From a virus: a DNA stretch of 43,899 nt. Positions 35,634 to 41,117 of the stretch are shown here, piece after piece (positions within the stretch are counted from its first letter, which is position 1; every line of letters begins with the position of its first letter). Where the stretch lies: IMG/VR virus record IMGVR_UViG_3300032307_000122, positions 1 through 43,899 of that record. One strand, 5' to 3'. Below the pieces are notes generated by a model that ran no database searches, had not been told where the DNA came from, and worked only from the letters and a program-made list of their open reading frames with translations. A program made the translations under genes and the position numbers.

Positions 35634-35823
35634 TGCTCTCTAATCTCTCTTGGTATGCCATTGCGATTGTTATTGATAGTTCAGTATTGATTGCTTGTAG
35701 GTCTCTCCATGAAGCTACTTCTTTTGGGTTGTATAGCTGGTCATCTAAGAATTCAACTGCATCGTTGAGTCCTTCGATCCAAGCAGTGAAGCGTGGGTCA
35801 TGCTTTTCATAGCGCTGTATCAT
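35278..35823 (-). CDS. Unknown protein coupled to WhiB, long overlap with helicase
   Basis: A 181-codon frame. Start ATGA overlaps the WhiB stop (strong sign of coupling). The first 63 residues (MIQRYEKHDPRFTAWIEGLN, then FLDDQLYNPKEVASWRDLQA) lie outside the helicase gene and look like an ordinary helical protein. The remaining 118 codons overlap the helicase gene by 356 nt in another frame and look out-of-frame (Ser/Arg-rich, no clear structure). Either the protein has a long dual-coded tail, or a +1 frameshift joins it to the helicase, or the tail is a tolerated extension. No family was recognised. Confidence 0.6.
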   Translation of the reverse strand: MIQRYEKHDPRFTAWIEGLNDAVEFLDDQLYNPKEVASWRDLQAINTELSITIAMAYQERLESNDNLQRDTVSLPTASIDEDSFTEEDLASGSAWAWQNFRSLGQLRASGLTEPDRLARNADTDTSCECSHGMDRHYTEILITQIPAPKSSGPIIRQRRKEEQDTKFGTRRRWYPSANSGS

Positions 35824-36113
35824 TTCTTACTCCATATCTCTTTGCGGTCGTTGTAGCTCATGCCACCCCAGATACCGTAATGTTCTTTGTACTTTACTGC
35901 GTAGTCTCCGCATTGGGTGACTACTGGGCAACTAAGGCAGGCTTTCTTAGCCATCTTCGCTGTAGATGCAGCCGTGCCGTCACCGATCTCTGGGAAATAA
36001 AGATCTGGTGCTTGCCGACATGGTATCTGGCCACTTACTTCTTCAATTAGATCATTGAGGTGTTGCCATTCTCTCACTCGATCGTACGAGTCAAAGATCT
36101 TCTTCGCTGTCAT
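35820..36113 (-). CDS. WhiB-family Fe-S transcription regulator
   Basis: A 97-residue protein. Cys32, then CLSC (Cys59 and Cys62) and Cys68 form the four-cysteine set of WhiB proteins; GIWGG (80-84) is the typical turn. The C-terminus is basic (SYNDRKEIWSKK). WhiB proteins bind a 4Fe-4S cluster and contact the primary sigma factor in actinobacteria; phage members can redirect host transcription. This is the best marker of host phylum in the genome. AGAGAG lies before the ATG; the stop overlaps the next start (ATGA). Confidence 0.92.
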   Translation of the reverse strand: MTAKKIFDSYDRVREWQHLNDLIEEVSGQIPCRQAPDLYFPEIGDGTAASTAKMAKKACLSCPVVTQCGDYAVKYKEHYGIWGGMSYNDRKEIWSKK

Positions 36114-36228
36114 TTCTCTCTTCTCTAATTATTGTTATTTCTTTTGTGTGTGTATCGGTGGCACAGTTGGGGCAGGTGTCATGGTCAGTGCTATCAAAGA
36201 TCTGATTACACCAAAAGCATTCAGTCAT
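36091..36228 (-). CDS. Zinc-ribbon microprotein (45 aa)
   Basis: A 45-residue protein: FWCNQIF has one cysteine near another at position 4, giving CFWC, then CPNC about 15 residues later. This is a minimal zinc ribbon. Start at 36228 was chosen for AGGA upstream. It overlaps WhiB by 23 nt and the gene before by 8 nt. The acidic tail ends NDSEEDL. Such microproteins in early regions often modify host enzymes, but no target is known. Confidence 0.7.
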   Translation of the reverse strand: MTECFWCNQIFDSTDHDTCPNCATDTHTKEITIIREERNDSEEDL

Positions 36229-36397
36229 TTTTATCCTGCTCTTCCATCCAGAGATAGTAATCATCTGGCAAATGCTCTTCTGGCTTGGCATAGTAGCCGT
36301 GCTCTATGATTGCGCAGAATGTGCAGTAGATACGATCTTGAATGATCATCGCATCATCAGCTGGTAATTCTCGCCTGCACTTGGTGCAGGGCCACAT
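36221..36397 (-). CDS. Zinc-ribbon microprotein (58 aa)
   Basis: A 58-residue protein with CTKC near the start and CTFC about 20 residues later, a minimal treble-clef/zinc-ribbon pattern, then an acidic tail (DDYYLWMEEQDKND). The ATG at 36397 lies 1 nt after the preceding stop; a TTG at 36415 with no ribosome binding site is the other option. It is one of five small cysteine proteins in a row here. Confidence 0.65.
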   Translation of the reverse strand: MWPCTKCRRELPADDAMIIQDRIYCTFCAIIEHGYYAKPEEHLPDDYYLWMEEQDKND

Positions 36398-36398
36398 G

Positions 36399-36560
36399 TC
36401 ATTCTTTGCTGTCAAAGTAATCAGCTACTAACTGGTCCTTGTAGTTCTCATACAGTGCGTCATCATCAGCACCGATGTCTGGCTTGTTATAATTGCACTC
36501 TTCGAGGCTCTCGCAGTCAGTGCTTAGTTCGCCACAGTATTCACATGTTGCTTCAGGCAT
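36399..36560 (-). CDS. Small cysteine-rich acidic protein (53 aa)
   Basis: A 53-residue protein, start at 36560 (AAGAGAG upstream). It begins MPEATCEYCGELSTDCESLE and ends DYFDSKE; CEYC plus two further cysteines may hold zinc. The rest is acidic and probably helical. A longer frame from 36599 lacks a ribosome binding site. Unknown function. Confidence 0.65.
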   Translation of the reverse strand: MPEATCEYCGELSTDCESLEECNYNKPDIGADDDALYENYKDQLVADYFDSKE

Positions 36561-36693
36561 TGCTCTCTTCTTTCTTCTCTTGTTTACATTCGCAAACACT
36601 TAGTCGCTTGCCACACTTCTGGCATGGTGCTACATAGATGTCATCAACATAGCGCATTGATCCTTCTGTCTCTTTTATCCATACGTAGGTCAT
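36553..36693 (-). CDS. Zinc-binding microprotein (46 aa)
   Basis: Found by hand translation: MTYVWIKETEGSMRYVDDIY, then VAPCQKCGKRLSVCECKQEK. CQKC and CEC form a zinc site. GGAGG precedes the ATG, which overlaps the stop of the gene before (ATGA). It fills what would otherwise be a gap between two small genes. Unknown role. Confidence 0.72.
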   Translation of the reverse strand: MTYVWIKETEGSMRYVDDIYVAPCQKCGKRLSVCECKQEKKEESNA

Positions 36694-36923
36694 CTTTTAT
36701 CCTCCCAAGGATCGTATTCTTTTGCTGGTATGTCACCAGCGGTGAAGCCTATTGATCTCTCCAGTTCACCTGGGGAACCGTGCACTGCTTGTATCTCTGG
36801 ATCTATTGGTTTACATTTGTGAGCTTTGCGCCACGATGTAATTGATGCGAGTGCGTTAGGGAGAGGTGCGTCTGTTATCTCAAGTTCAGCACCACAAGCG
36901 CACTTCTCCCTAACACTTGGCAT
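36690..36923 (-). CDS. Small protein with CxC motif
   Basis: A 77-residue protein starting MPSVREKCACGAELEITDAP, with CAC and one later cysteine (AHKCKPID). The end is YDPWEDKR. TAATG overlap with the gene before and ATGA overlap with the next place it in the same early operon. It has no separate ribosome binding site, so it depends on coupled translation. Unknown function. Confidence 0.65.
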   Translation of the reverse strand: MPSVREKCACGAELEITDAPLPNALASITSWRKAHKCKPIDPEIQAVHGSPGELERSIGFTAGDIPAKEYDPWEDKR

Positions 36924-37294
36924 TAGTGAATAGTCAATCTAGACTTACCCGTTGCTTTGTAGAGCTCTGGGTAATCAACTAGAGGGAATGTTTCTTTCAC
37001 CTTGTCAGTGATCAATGATGTCTCGCGCCATCTAGCTATGCTGGCAACCTTTGAGCCGTGTATCTGTAGCTCATCGTTAGTGCCAATCATGTCTTTGATG
37101 ATTGCGTCAATCTCTGCGAGCTCTGCTTCGAGTCGCTTCTTTGCGTCGTAGACCGAGCTACGCTTCGCTAGTAGCTCATTAGCCAGTGTTGGATCTGCTG
37201 GCTCAACTACTTTTACCTTGCTCTTTGACTCTTTAGGCTTAGCAACCAATGCCGCCTTAGCCTGATCAATTAGTTCTCTATCTTTGGTGTTCAT
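36923..37294 (-). CDS. YqaJ-associated-type helical protein
   Basis: A 123-residue protein. The middle is a helical hairpin (ANELLAKRSSVYDAKKRLEA, then LAEIDAIIKDMIG), followed by a beta region (DELQIHGSKVASIARWRE) and an end in LYKATGKSRLTIH. This matches the conserved extra domain linked to YqaJ-type exonucleases in many phages (helices, IGTNDEL, then a PELY and SR motif). It lies apart from the Cas4-like nuclease and may be its partner. GAGAGG supports the start at 37294; 37330 (TAATG) is a coupled alternative. Confidence 0.65.
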   Translation of the reverse strand: MNTKDRELIDQAKAALVAKPKESKSKVKVVEPADPTLANELLAKRSSVYDAKKRLEAELAEIDAIIKDMIGTNDELQIHGSKVASIARWRETSLITDKVKETFPLVDYPELYKATGKSRLTIH

Positions 37295-37329
37295 TACTGC
37301 CTCTCTTTCTTGGTTCTCTATGTTTAGCA

Positions 37330-37566
37330 TTACTGGTTATCCGATGTCAAGTATTTGATTAGCGTGTCTAGGTCCATACCGTCCGTTAGTCCAGGCCGAT
37401 CAGGATGTTCGACAACTATGGCATAGCGACCCTTATGAGTGCCACTTGGCTGGATGTAGAGCTCAGTTTCAGGCTTGCGGTATTTAGATACCTGAGCCGT
37501 GCTGTTGATCTCTTGCCAACCTGTTTTGGATAGCGCCTCAATGAGTCTCTGGGGTAGCTTTGCCAT
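37330..37566 (-). CDS. Small alpha-beta protein of unknown function
   Basis: A 78-residue protein: MAKLPQRLIEALSKTGWQEI, then a central beta part (YIQPSGTHKGRYAIVVEH) and a helical end (DLDTLIKYLTSDNQ). It overlaps its neighbours by 1 nt (TAATG) on each side. No cysteines. The layout hints at a double-stranded RNA-binding or HicA-like fold, but I cannot assign it. Confidence 0.65.
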   Translation of the reverse strand: MAKLPQRLIEALSKTGWQEINSTAQVSKYRKPETELYIQPSGTHKGRYAIVVEHPDRPGLTDGMDLDTLIKYLTSDNQ

Positions 37567-38171
37567 TAGTCGAGCTTACTTGGTGGCACTTCGCCTACTG
37601 GGCCCGCAATGATCTCTTCATCGCTGACTTCATAGCCTCGCACCTGTGCTACTGCCTTGCGCATCGCATAGGTGATGCTAGGCCAAAAGCGCTGTGGATC
37701 TTCAGTGCGCATTTTGTAGAATGCTCCCTGCGGGTATAGCTCATCAAGATCTTCGCCAGTAGCTTGCTTGTATAGCTCTACTTGCCAGATGCGGGTATCG
37801 CCGTAAGGATCCTTCCATCCGCTGTGATCAGTAAACCATGTATACCACTTGGTCCAAGCGTTGCGAGTAGTGATCTTCACGATTTCTTCTAGATGCTTTT
37901 TGTGCTCACCAACAGCGCCTTCATTGACCAGCGGGGTGCCAATAGAGTCTTCGCCTCCGAGATACTCCCATTCTGATCCGCCGTTTAGTTCAATGTAGAT
38001 GTCTACATCGGACTTGCGATACCAAGATGTGCCACCTTGTCTAACGAATTTCAATGGCGATGTCTCTGGTTTGGTGCGTTGGTTGCGTAGCTGGTTCATG
38101 GTGAAACCAGTCAATTCTGACACCTCACGAGATGTCAAAAGTTCGCCGTAGCGAGGGTGATAAGTGCTCAA
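37566..38171 (-). CDS. HTH DNA-binding protein, excisionase/MerR-like
   Basis: A 201-residue protein, start TTG at 38171 with AAGGAG 5 nt upstream (a longer TTG frame lacks this). The N-terminal 50 residues hold an HTH of MerR/excisionase type: LLTSREVSELTGFTMNQLRN, then WYRKSDVDIYIE. The C-terminal part is Trp/Tyr-rich (NAWTKWYTWFTDHSGWKDPY) and probably for self-association. It lies directly after the 71-bp dyad and direct repeats at 38182-38393, so it may bind them. It could control early transcription or origin use. Confidence 0.72.
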   Translation of the reverse strand: MSTYHPRYGELLTSREVSELTGFTMNQLRNQRTKPETSPLKFVRQGGTSWYRKSDVDIYIELNGGSEWEYLGGEDSIGTPLVNEGAVGEHKKHLEEIVKITTRNAWTKWYTWFTDHSGWKDPYGDTRIWQVELYKQATGEDLDELYPQGAFYKMRTEDPQRFWPSITYAMRKAVAQVRGYEVSDEEIIAGPVGEVPPSKLD

Positions 38172-38181
38172 TCTGTCTCCT

Positions 38182-38197
38182 TGTAGTAGATTTGTAA
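38182..38197. repeat. Iteron-like direct repeat, copy 1
   Basis: TGTAGTAGATTTGTAA matches TGTAGACGATTTGTAA at 38358-38373 except for two bases. It forms with TACAATCTACA at 38205-38215 an imperfect inverted repeat. Confidence 0.6.
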
Positions 38198-38322
38198 TCC
38201 TGTAATACAATCTACAGAATTACTATGGTTTTGTTAGTTTACCTGTTTTTGATCTCAATTTCTGAAATTGGTCAAGTGTTTTGGCCTTTATTTTGCTCAA
38301 AATGTCAAATCTCAATTGAACT

Positions 38323-38393
38323 CTTAAGAATGACACCTACTACTTACTAATCTACAGTGTAGACGATTTGTAAGTAGTAGGTGTTCACTTAAG
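38323..38393. repeat. Extended 71-bp dyad
   Basis: A perfect 15-bp inverted repeat (ACACCTACTACTTAC at 38333-38347; complement at 38370-38384) is flanked by CTTAAG on both sides (38323-38328 and 38388-38393). The 22-nt centre holds the small palindrome TCTACAGTGTAGA (38351-38363). It lies in the only gap of the small-gene region without a reading frame and is A+T-rich. It may be an operator or replication origin. No T run suggests a terminator. Confidence 0.72.
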
Positions 38394-38397
38394 GTAG

Positions 38398-38535
38398 CTA
38401 GTTGGATTTTGGTGTTTTTGCCTTTTCAGTGAAGTAAACATCATCAAGTTTCAGATGTCCGTCTTCTCCGCAATTGGGGCAAAACGATGCCTGTATGACA
38501 TACGGCGCATTCCATTTGCACGCTAAGCACCTCAT
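38398..38535 (-). CDS. Zinc-ribbon microprotein (45 aa)
   Basis: Found by hand translation: MRCLACKWNAPYVIQASFCP and then NCGEDGHLKLDD. CLAC and CPNC make a clear zinc ribbon. GGAGG lies before the ATG, which overlaps the stop of the gene before (ATGA). It is the last gene of the small early operon before the 71-bp dyad. Function unknown; could contact host RNA polymerase or a nuclease. Confidence 0.75.
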   Translation of the reverse strand: MRCLACKWNAPYVIQASFCPNCGEDGHLKLDDVYFTEKAKTPKSN

Positions 38536-38714
38536 TGTGCCACCTCCAATTCTTCTTTACTTATTACGGACCAAATGTATCGGCCTTCTTCACGGACCTC
38601 AATTTCATAGATCTCAGGGATCTCAGAGATCTCGTGTCTAAACACGGGGTATTCTTCATCCCTGACTGTTATTGTTATGCGGTTGCCACTGGTGAAATAG
38701 ATCCTGACCTCCAT
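38532..38714 (-). CDS. Small acidic beta protein
   Basis: A 60-residue protein starting MEVRIYFTSGNRITITVRDE with alternating hydrophobic residues, ending IWSVISKEELEVAQ. AAGGAGG lies before the ATG. It overlaps the next gene (ATGA) and the previous one by 1 nt. Probably a single beta domain. Unknown. Confidence 0.7.
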   Translation of the reverse strand: MEVRIYFTSGNRITITVRDEEYPVFRHEISEIPEIYEIEVREEGRYIWSVISKEELEVAQ

Positions 38715-38911
38715 TAGTTGTCCTCCTTAGTCTCGCCTGTTTCGTCTTCGATCCAATAGCGATCCCAGTTAGTCTCCCAAGTATCGTCTAGCTCGCTAAA
38801 GTCTCCATTACGAAACTGTTCGTCTGCTAGATCCAAGGCTTGATCAAAATCTTCTGCCTCTACTGTTGTCTCAACCCATACTGTTGTTGGACGCTGAACC
38901 CTGTATTCCAT
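38714..38911 (-). CDS. Small acidic protein, DpnD/PcfM-like pattern
   Basis: A 65-residue protein: MEYRVQRPTTVWVETTVEAE, then DFDQALDLADEQFRNGDFSE. The beta strands followed by an A/E-rich helix (V-E-A-x-x-x-x-Q-A) resemble DpnD/PcfM-like and related small phage proteins that are common in early regions. It has the same layout as the next protein. Very acidic. Unknown function. Confidence 0.7.
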   Translation of the reverse strand: MEYRVQRPTTVWVETTVEAEDFDQALDLADEQFRNGDFSELDDTWETNWDRYWIEDETGETKEDN

Positions 38912-39108
38912 TAGATCTCCTCTACTGCTAGCGGGTCAATGTCTAGATCATAACCCTTGTCTTTGTGGCCAAAGCCTGTTAGATCGTCAAGGCAGGTCTC
39001 TCCCTTGTATACGGCCTCCAACATCTCAATGGCCTGTTCTTTACTGTCTGCGCTAAACCACGCCTTGTAGGTGTATGTCTCGCTATACCAAATCTCAAAT
39101 TCTGGCAT
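38911..39108 (-). CDS. Small acidic protein, same layout as its neighbour
   Basis: A 65-residue protein: MPEFEIWYSETYTYKAWFSA, then DSKEQAIEMLEAVYKGETCL. Beta strands with W/Y then a helix with the same 'A-D-S-x-E-Q-A-I' spacing as the protein at 38714, so a distant duplication is possible. The stop overlaps the next start (TAATG). Unknown function. Confidence 0.7.
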   Translation of the reverse strand: MPEFEIWYSETYTYKAWFSADSKEQAIEMLEAVYKGETCLDDLTGFGHKDKGYDLDIDPLAVEEI

Positions 39109-39206
39109 TAGTTTTCCTCCTCATAGTATTGTTCACCTTGACAGATCGCACAAAAAGGCGGGCAGTCAAAGCCTCCCTCATGGTTGGGGCATTCGATCTC
39201 ATTCAT
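39108..39206 (-). CDS. CPNHEG zinc-knuckle microprotein (32 aa)
   Basis: Found by hand translation: MNEIECPNHEGGFDCPPFCA, then ICQGEQYYEEEN. Three cysteines and one histidine before CAIC-type spacing form a compact zinc site. The same block (ECPNHEGNFDCTPFCSLCEG) makes up the C-terminal third of the 87-residue protein at 41118. It is coupled to both neighbours by 1-nt overlaps. It may be a domain freed from that larger protein. Confidence 0.7.
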   Translation of the reverse strand: MNEIECPNHEGGFDCPPFCAICQGEQYYEEEN

Positions 39207-39340
39207 TAGTTAGCCTCCCAAGTCCAAGCTACTTGGTAGCCCGCTAGTTGATAAGCCTCTACAGCGGACCAGATGGGGACGGTAAGGGGCAAGGTTGTTA
39301 GTTTCTCGCCTGTCTTTAGGTTGTAGATACTGAACATCAT
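39206..39340 (-). CDS. Small protein (44 aa)
   Basis: Found by hand translation: MMFSIYNLKTGEKLTTLPLT, then VPIWSAVEAYQLAGYQVAWT, end WEAN. One beta strand pair then a helix. GAGGAGG lies before the ATG. Coupled to both neighbours (TAATG). Unknown function. Confidence 0.7.
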   Translation of the reverse strand: MMFSIYNLKTGEKLTTLPLTVPIWSAVEAYQLAGYQVAWTWEAN

Positions 39341-39552
39341 TAGTTGGCCTCCTCTAGCTCTAATGTGGTTATTGTGCCGCAATCGTGGCAGGATACCCCG
39401 ACGCCGTTATGGATGAAGATCACGCTGTTATGTTCATGCCCGCACAATTCGGCGGGAATAACTAGGTGATGATCTGCGCAAGGCAAGAATTTTAGTTTCC
39501 CGCCTGTTGCGCATTCTTTACAGGTTGTTCTTCTGGTTGGTGTGATCTCCAT
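39340..39552 (-). CDS. Small zinc-binding protein (70 aa)
   Basis: A 70-residue protein with CKEC near residue 11, a CADHH/CGHEH His-rich middle and CHDC near residue 55. Two cysteine pairs far apart and several histidines suggest one treble-clef-like or two zinc sites. It ends TLELEEAN. Its start lies 2 nt after the upstream stop. Unknown function; part of the early operon. Confidence 0.7.
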   Translation of the reverse strand: MEITPTRRTTCKECATGGKLKFLPCADHHLVIPAELCGHEHNSVIFIHNGVGVSCHDCGTITTLELEEAN

Positions 39553-39554
39553 GT

Positions 39555-39911
39555 TTAGGCCTCCTCGTAGCGGATACGGTCTACCCCGTAATAACGGGCT
39601 AAGCCTAGTGCGATTTCATAAGACTTGGAATAACCGCCTCCATGAATAGCTAAATACCAGCGCCCGCTCCGATCTCTAAGCGAGTAGCCCATTAGCTTGG
39701 CAATTGCCCAAGTCAAGTGAGATTGTCTAACCTCGCCATTGTCGGCAGGGTAGAAGACGCTAACCCGTAAATAATCGGTTGCGCTTTTGCCGTAATCGGT
39801 AGTAATGGACACTAAGCCCTTACCGCTTGCGATGTCTTCGCGGACGCTCTCCAAGATCCAAAGAGCCCGCTCTTTATCTTCTTTCTTCTGTGTTGCTGTT
39901 TCTGTAGCCAA
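39555..39911 (-). CDS. First gene of the small early operon (118 aa)
   Basis: A 118-residue protein. TTG start at 39911 with GAGGGA upstream. The N-terminal third is helical and charged; the middle is beta-rich (SATDYLRVSVFYPADNGEVR), then WAIAKLMGYSLRDRSGRWYL and a C-terminal helix ending VDRIRYEEA. A CTAG-core hairpin (39925-39950) sits right before the ribosome binding site. The long leader back to 40156 may control it. No family recognised. Confidence 0.65.
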   Translation of the reverse strand: MATETATQKKEDKERALWILESVREDIASGKGLVSITTDYGKSATDYLRVSVFYPADNGEVRQSHLTWAIAKLMGYSLRDRSGRWYLAIHGGGYSKSYEIALGLARYYGVDRIRYEEA

Positions 39912-39924
39912 TTGTTCTATCCCT

Positions 39925-39950
39925 CTAGCTAGTTGATTGGATCTAGCTAG
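39925..39950. repeat. CTAG-core hairpin before a ribosome binding site
   Basis: CTAGCTAG at 39925-39932 and again at 39943-39950 (self-complementary) with a 10-nt loop. On the minus strand the stem ends right before AGAGGG, the ribosome binding site of the gene at 39911. Confidence 0.6.
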
Positions 39951-40168
39951 TAGCAGATTAGTTGATTAGTAGTAATAAAGTCAAATCTATTTTTAGGCGT
40001 GTTGCCCTGCTGTTATGCGGGGTATGGCTAGCGTTATCAAATCGTTATCTAATTGGATCGGTAATTATGGCTAGCCCAACCGCCCCTCACTCACTCAAAA
40101 TTCTTCACTAGCCCTGCCTCCAGTGTCTACTAGGTTGATACTGCTAGCCATACCAGCGGGGCATTATA
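39951..40168 (-). promoter_or_regulatory. Long structured leader of the small early operon
   Basis: No reading frame above about 30 codons was seen in this noncoding stretch on either strand. A TATAAT (40168-40163, minus) would start RNA near 40156, about 245 nt before the first gene. The leader contains a 20-nt inverted repeat (18/20 matching) at 40021-40040 and 40135-40154, and a third TATGGCTAGC at 40066-40075. It may be an RNA-based switch, an origin, or an operator array. Confidence 0.55.
40021..40154. repeat. GGTATGGCTAGC inverted repeat pair
   Basis: GGTATGGCTAGC starts at 40021 and its complement ends at 40154; arms of 20 nt match at 18 positions and are separated by 94 nt. One arm begins at the predicted RNA start, so a long-range stem could form in the leader RNA. 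Confidence 0.75.
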
Positions 40169-40183
40169 CTGCTAACAGGGCCG

Positions 40184-40214
40184 ATCACATCACATTCCAT
40201 TCATTCCCTTGGTT
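40184..40214. repeat. 31-nt early-promoter repeat, copy 1
   Basis: This 31-nt block matches 41027-41057 at 28 positions (core CATCACATTCCA, then TCATTCCCTT). It lies upstream of a TATAAT on the minus strand, overlapping the place of a -35 element. Confidence 0.8.
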
Positions 40215-40281
40215 TGGTTTTACGATTTTGCCCTGCTGTGCGCCCCGTACACGCCATAGCGGTATCTTGGGCATAAGAATA

Positions 40282-40312
40282 CCCCGTCAGCACCATTGAG
40301 GCGCTGACGGGG
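40282..40312 (-). terminator. Hairpin terminator after the clamp gene
   Basis: A perfect 10-bp stem (CCCCGTCAGC at 40282-40291 with 40303-40312), 11-nt loop, followed on the minus strand by TATTCTTATG. It lies 18 nt after the stop of the clamp-like gene. The T-run is interrupted, so it may be partial. Confidence 0.7.
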
Positions 40313-40330
40313 CTTGTAGGGCTTGCTAGG

Positions 40331-40951
40331 CTATGCCTGTAGTTTCAGCATTGGTTGAATTAGCGCTCTAAAGTTGCCATTGGTAGCAATTAGCGGTGAC
40401 GGGCGGTTAGGATTCTGGCGCTCGCCGTGTTCAAAATTCCATTGCTCGATCTTATTGCCATCAGTGCCAACTACTTTACCTAACTTGGCTAGTAGCTCGA
40501 TCTTGAAGCTATGGACTTCAGCGGTCACGGCAGGCTTGTGGCTATCGAATAGGGTTTCAATGGCGGGGTAATTACCCGTCATCATCCTAATTGTAGTGCT
40601 GGCGTCTCCCGTTTTGACGGTTAGGTTGCCCTCGAATACATCAAAGGCAATCATTGGATCGTAGTGCTTAGCCACTTTGTAGCTAGTGATAAACTTGGCA
40701 ACACTGGCGTCAAGATAGATAACACCAGACGCGCCGTGATCGTATCCATAGGTGCCTTGTATCACGGCATAGCGATCAGTAGCAGTGGCAGTGATCTTAC
40801 CACTATCAAAGGCCACTCTAATTACTTGTAGCGCAGGGGTGTAGCCACTTCGTGCGCTCTCAGCGAATGCGATAAAGCTAGCAATGCTCTTAGCAGTGCT
40901 AATTGGCATTAGGTGCTGAGTAATGCCCTTGGTTTCGATTATTGTAGACAT
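40331..40951 (-). CDS. Short sliding-clamp (beta-clamp-like) protein
   Basis: A 206-residue protein. It has ATDRYAV (57-63), the motif of bacterial DNA polymerase III beta clamps, then VYLDASVAKFITSYK, a GNYPAIETLF motif like the clamp FPDY region, and a C-terminal ATNGNFRALIQPML matching the clamp end with the final beta strand. It is about half the length of a bacterial clamp (three domains, about 370 residues), so it may form a larger ring or act as a partial clamp. The start at 40951 has GAGAGGG upstream; the longer frame from 40966 does not. It would tether polymerase, probably that of the host. Confidence 0.8.
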   Translation of the reverse strand: MSTIIETKGITQHLMPISTAKSIASFIAFAESARSGYTPALQVIRVAFDSGKITATATDRYAVIQGTYGYDHGASGVIYLDASVAKFITSYKVAKHYDPMIAFDVFEGNLTVKTGDASTTIRMMTGNYPAIETLFDSHKPAVTAEVHSFKIELLAKLGKVVGTDGNKIEQWNFEHGERQNPNRPSPLIATNGNFRALIQPMLKLQA

Positions 40952-40969
40952 TTTATACCCTCTCATTTT

Positions 40970-40987
40970 GGCTAGCCTTTTGGCTAG
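40970..40987. repeat. Leader hairpin of the clamp gene
   Basis: GCTAGCC (40971-40977) and GGCTAGT (40981-40987 region) with a TTTT loop form a 6-bp stem just before GAGAGGG on the minus strand. It resembles the stem at 41985-42003. Confidence 0.55.
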
Positions 40988-40994
40988 TAGTAGT

Positions 40995-41024
40995 AGCTTA
41001 GTAGCTTAGTTGGTAGCGTGTCAA
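40995..41024 (-). promoter_or_regulatory. Promoter candidate of the clamp gene
   Basis: TTGACA (41024-41019, minus) with either TACTAA (15-nt spacer) or TAAGCT (18-nt spacer) downstream. The 31-nt repeat copy 2 ends 3 nt before TTGACA. Confidence 0.5.
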
Positions 41025-41026
41025 GT

Positions 41027-41057
41027 ATCGCATCACATTCCACTCATTCCCTTAGTT
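41027..41057. repeat. 31-nt early-promoter repeat, copy 2
   Basis: Matches 40184-40214 at 28 of 31 positions, same orientation, directly upstream of TTGACA for the clamp gene. A binding site for an activator or phage-specific sigma factor is likely. Confidence 0.8.
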
Positions 41058-41117
41058 AGCACGGGCATGGTTGTAGGCCAGTTTTACGACATGGCCTAGG
41101 TCGGTTAGGGGGTAACT

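Noticed and set aside
37566-38171. Excisionase for a prophage
   Set aside because: The HTH is excisionase-like, but without an integrase it is more likely a transcription or origin-binding factor.
38535-38717. Plus-strand 60-codon frame opposite the 38532 gene
   Set aside because: The minus frame has AAGGAGG and coupling to both neighbours; the plus frame has neither.
39912-40330. tRNA or other known RNA gene in the noncoding gap
   Set aside because: No cloverleaf, TTCGA-type loop or CCA end was seen; only hairpins and repeats.
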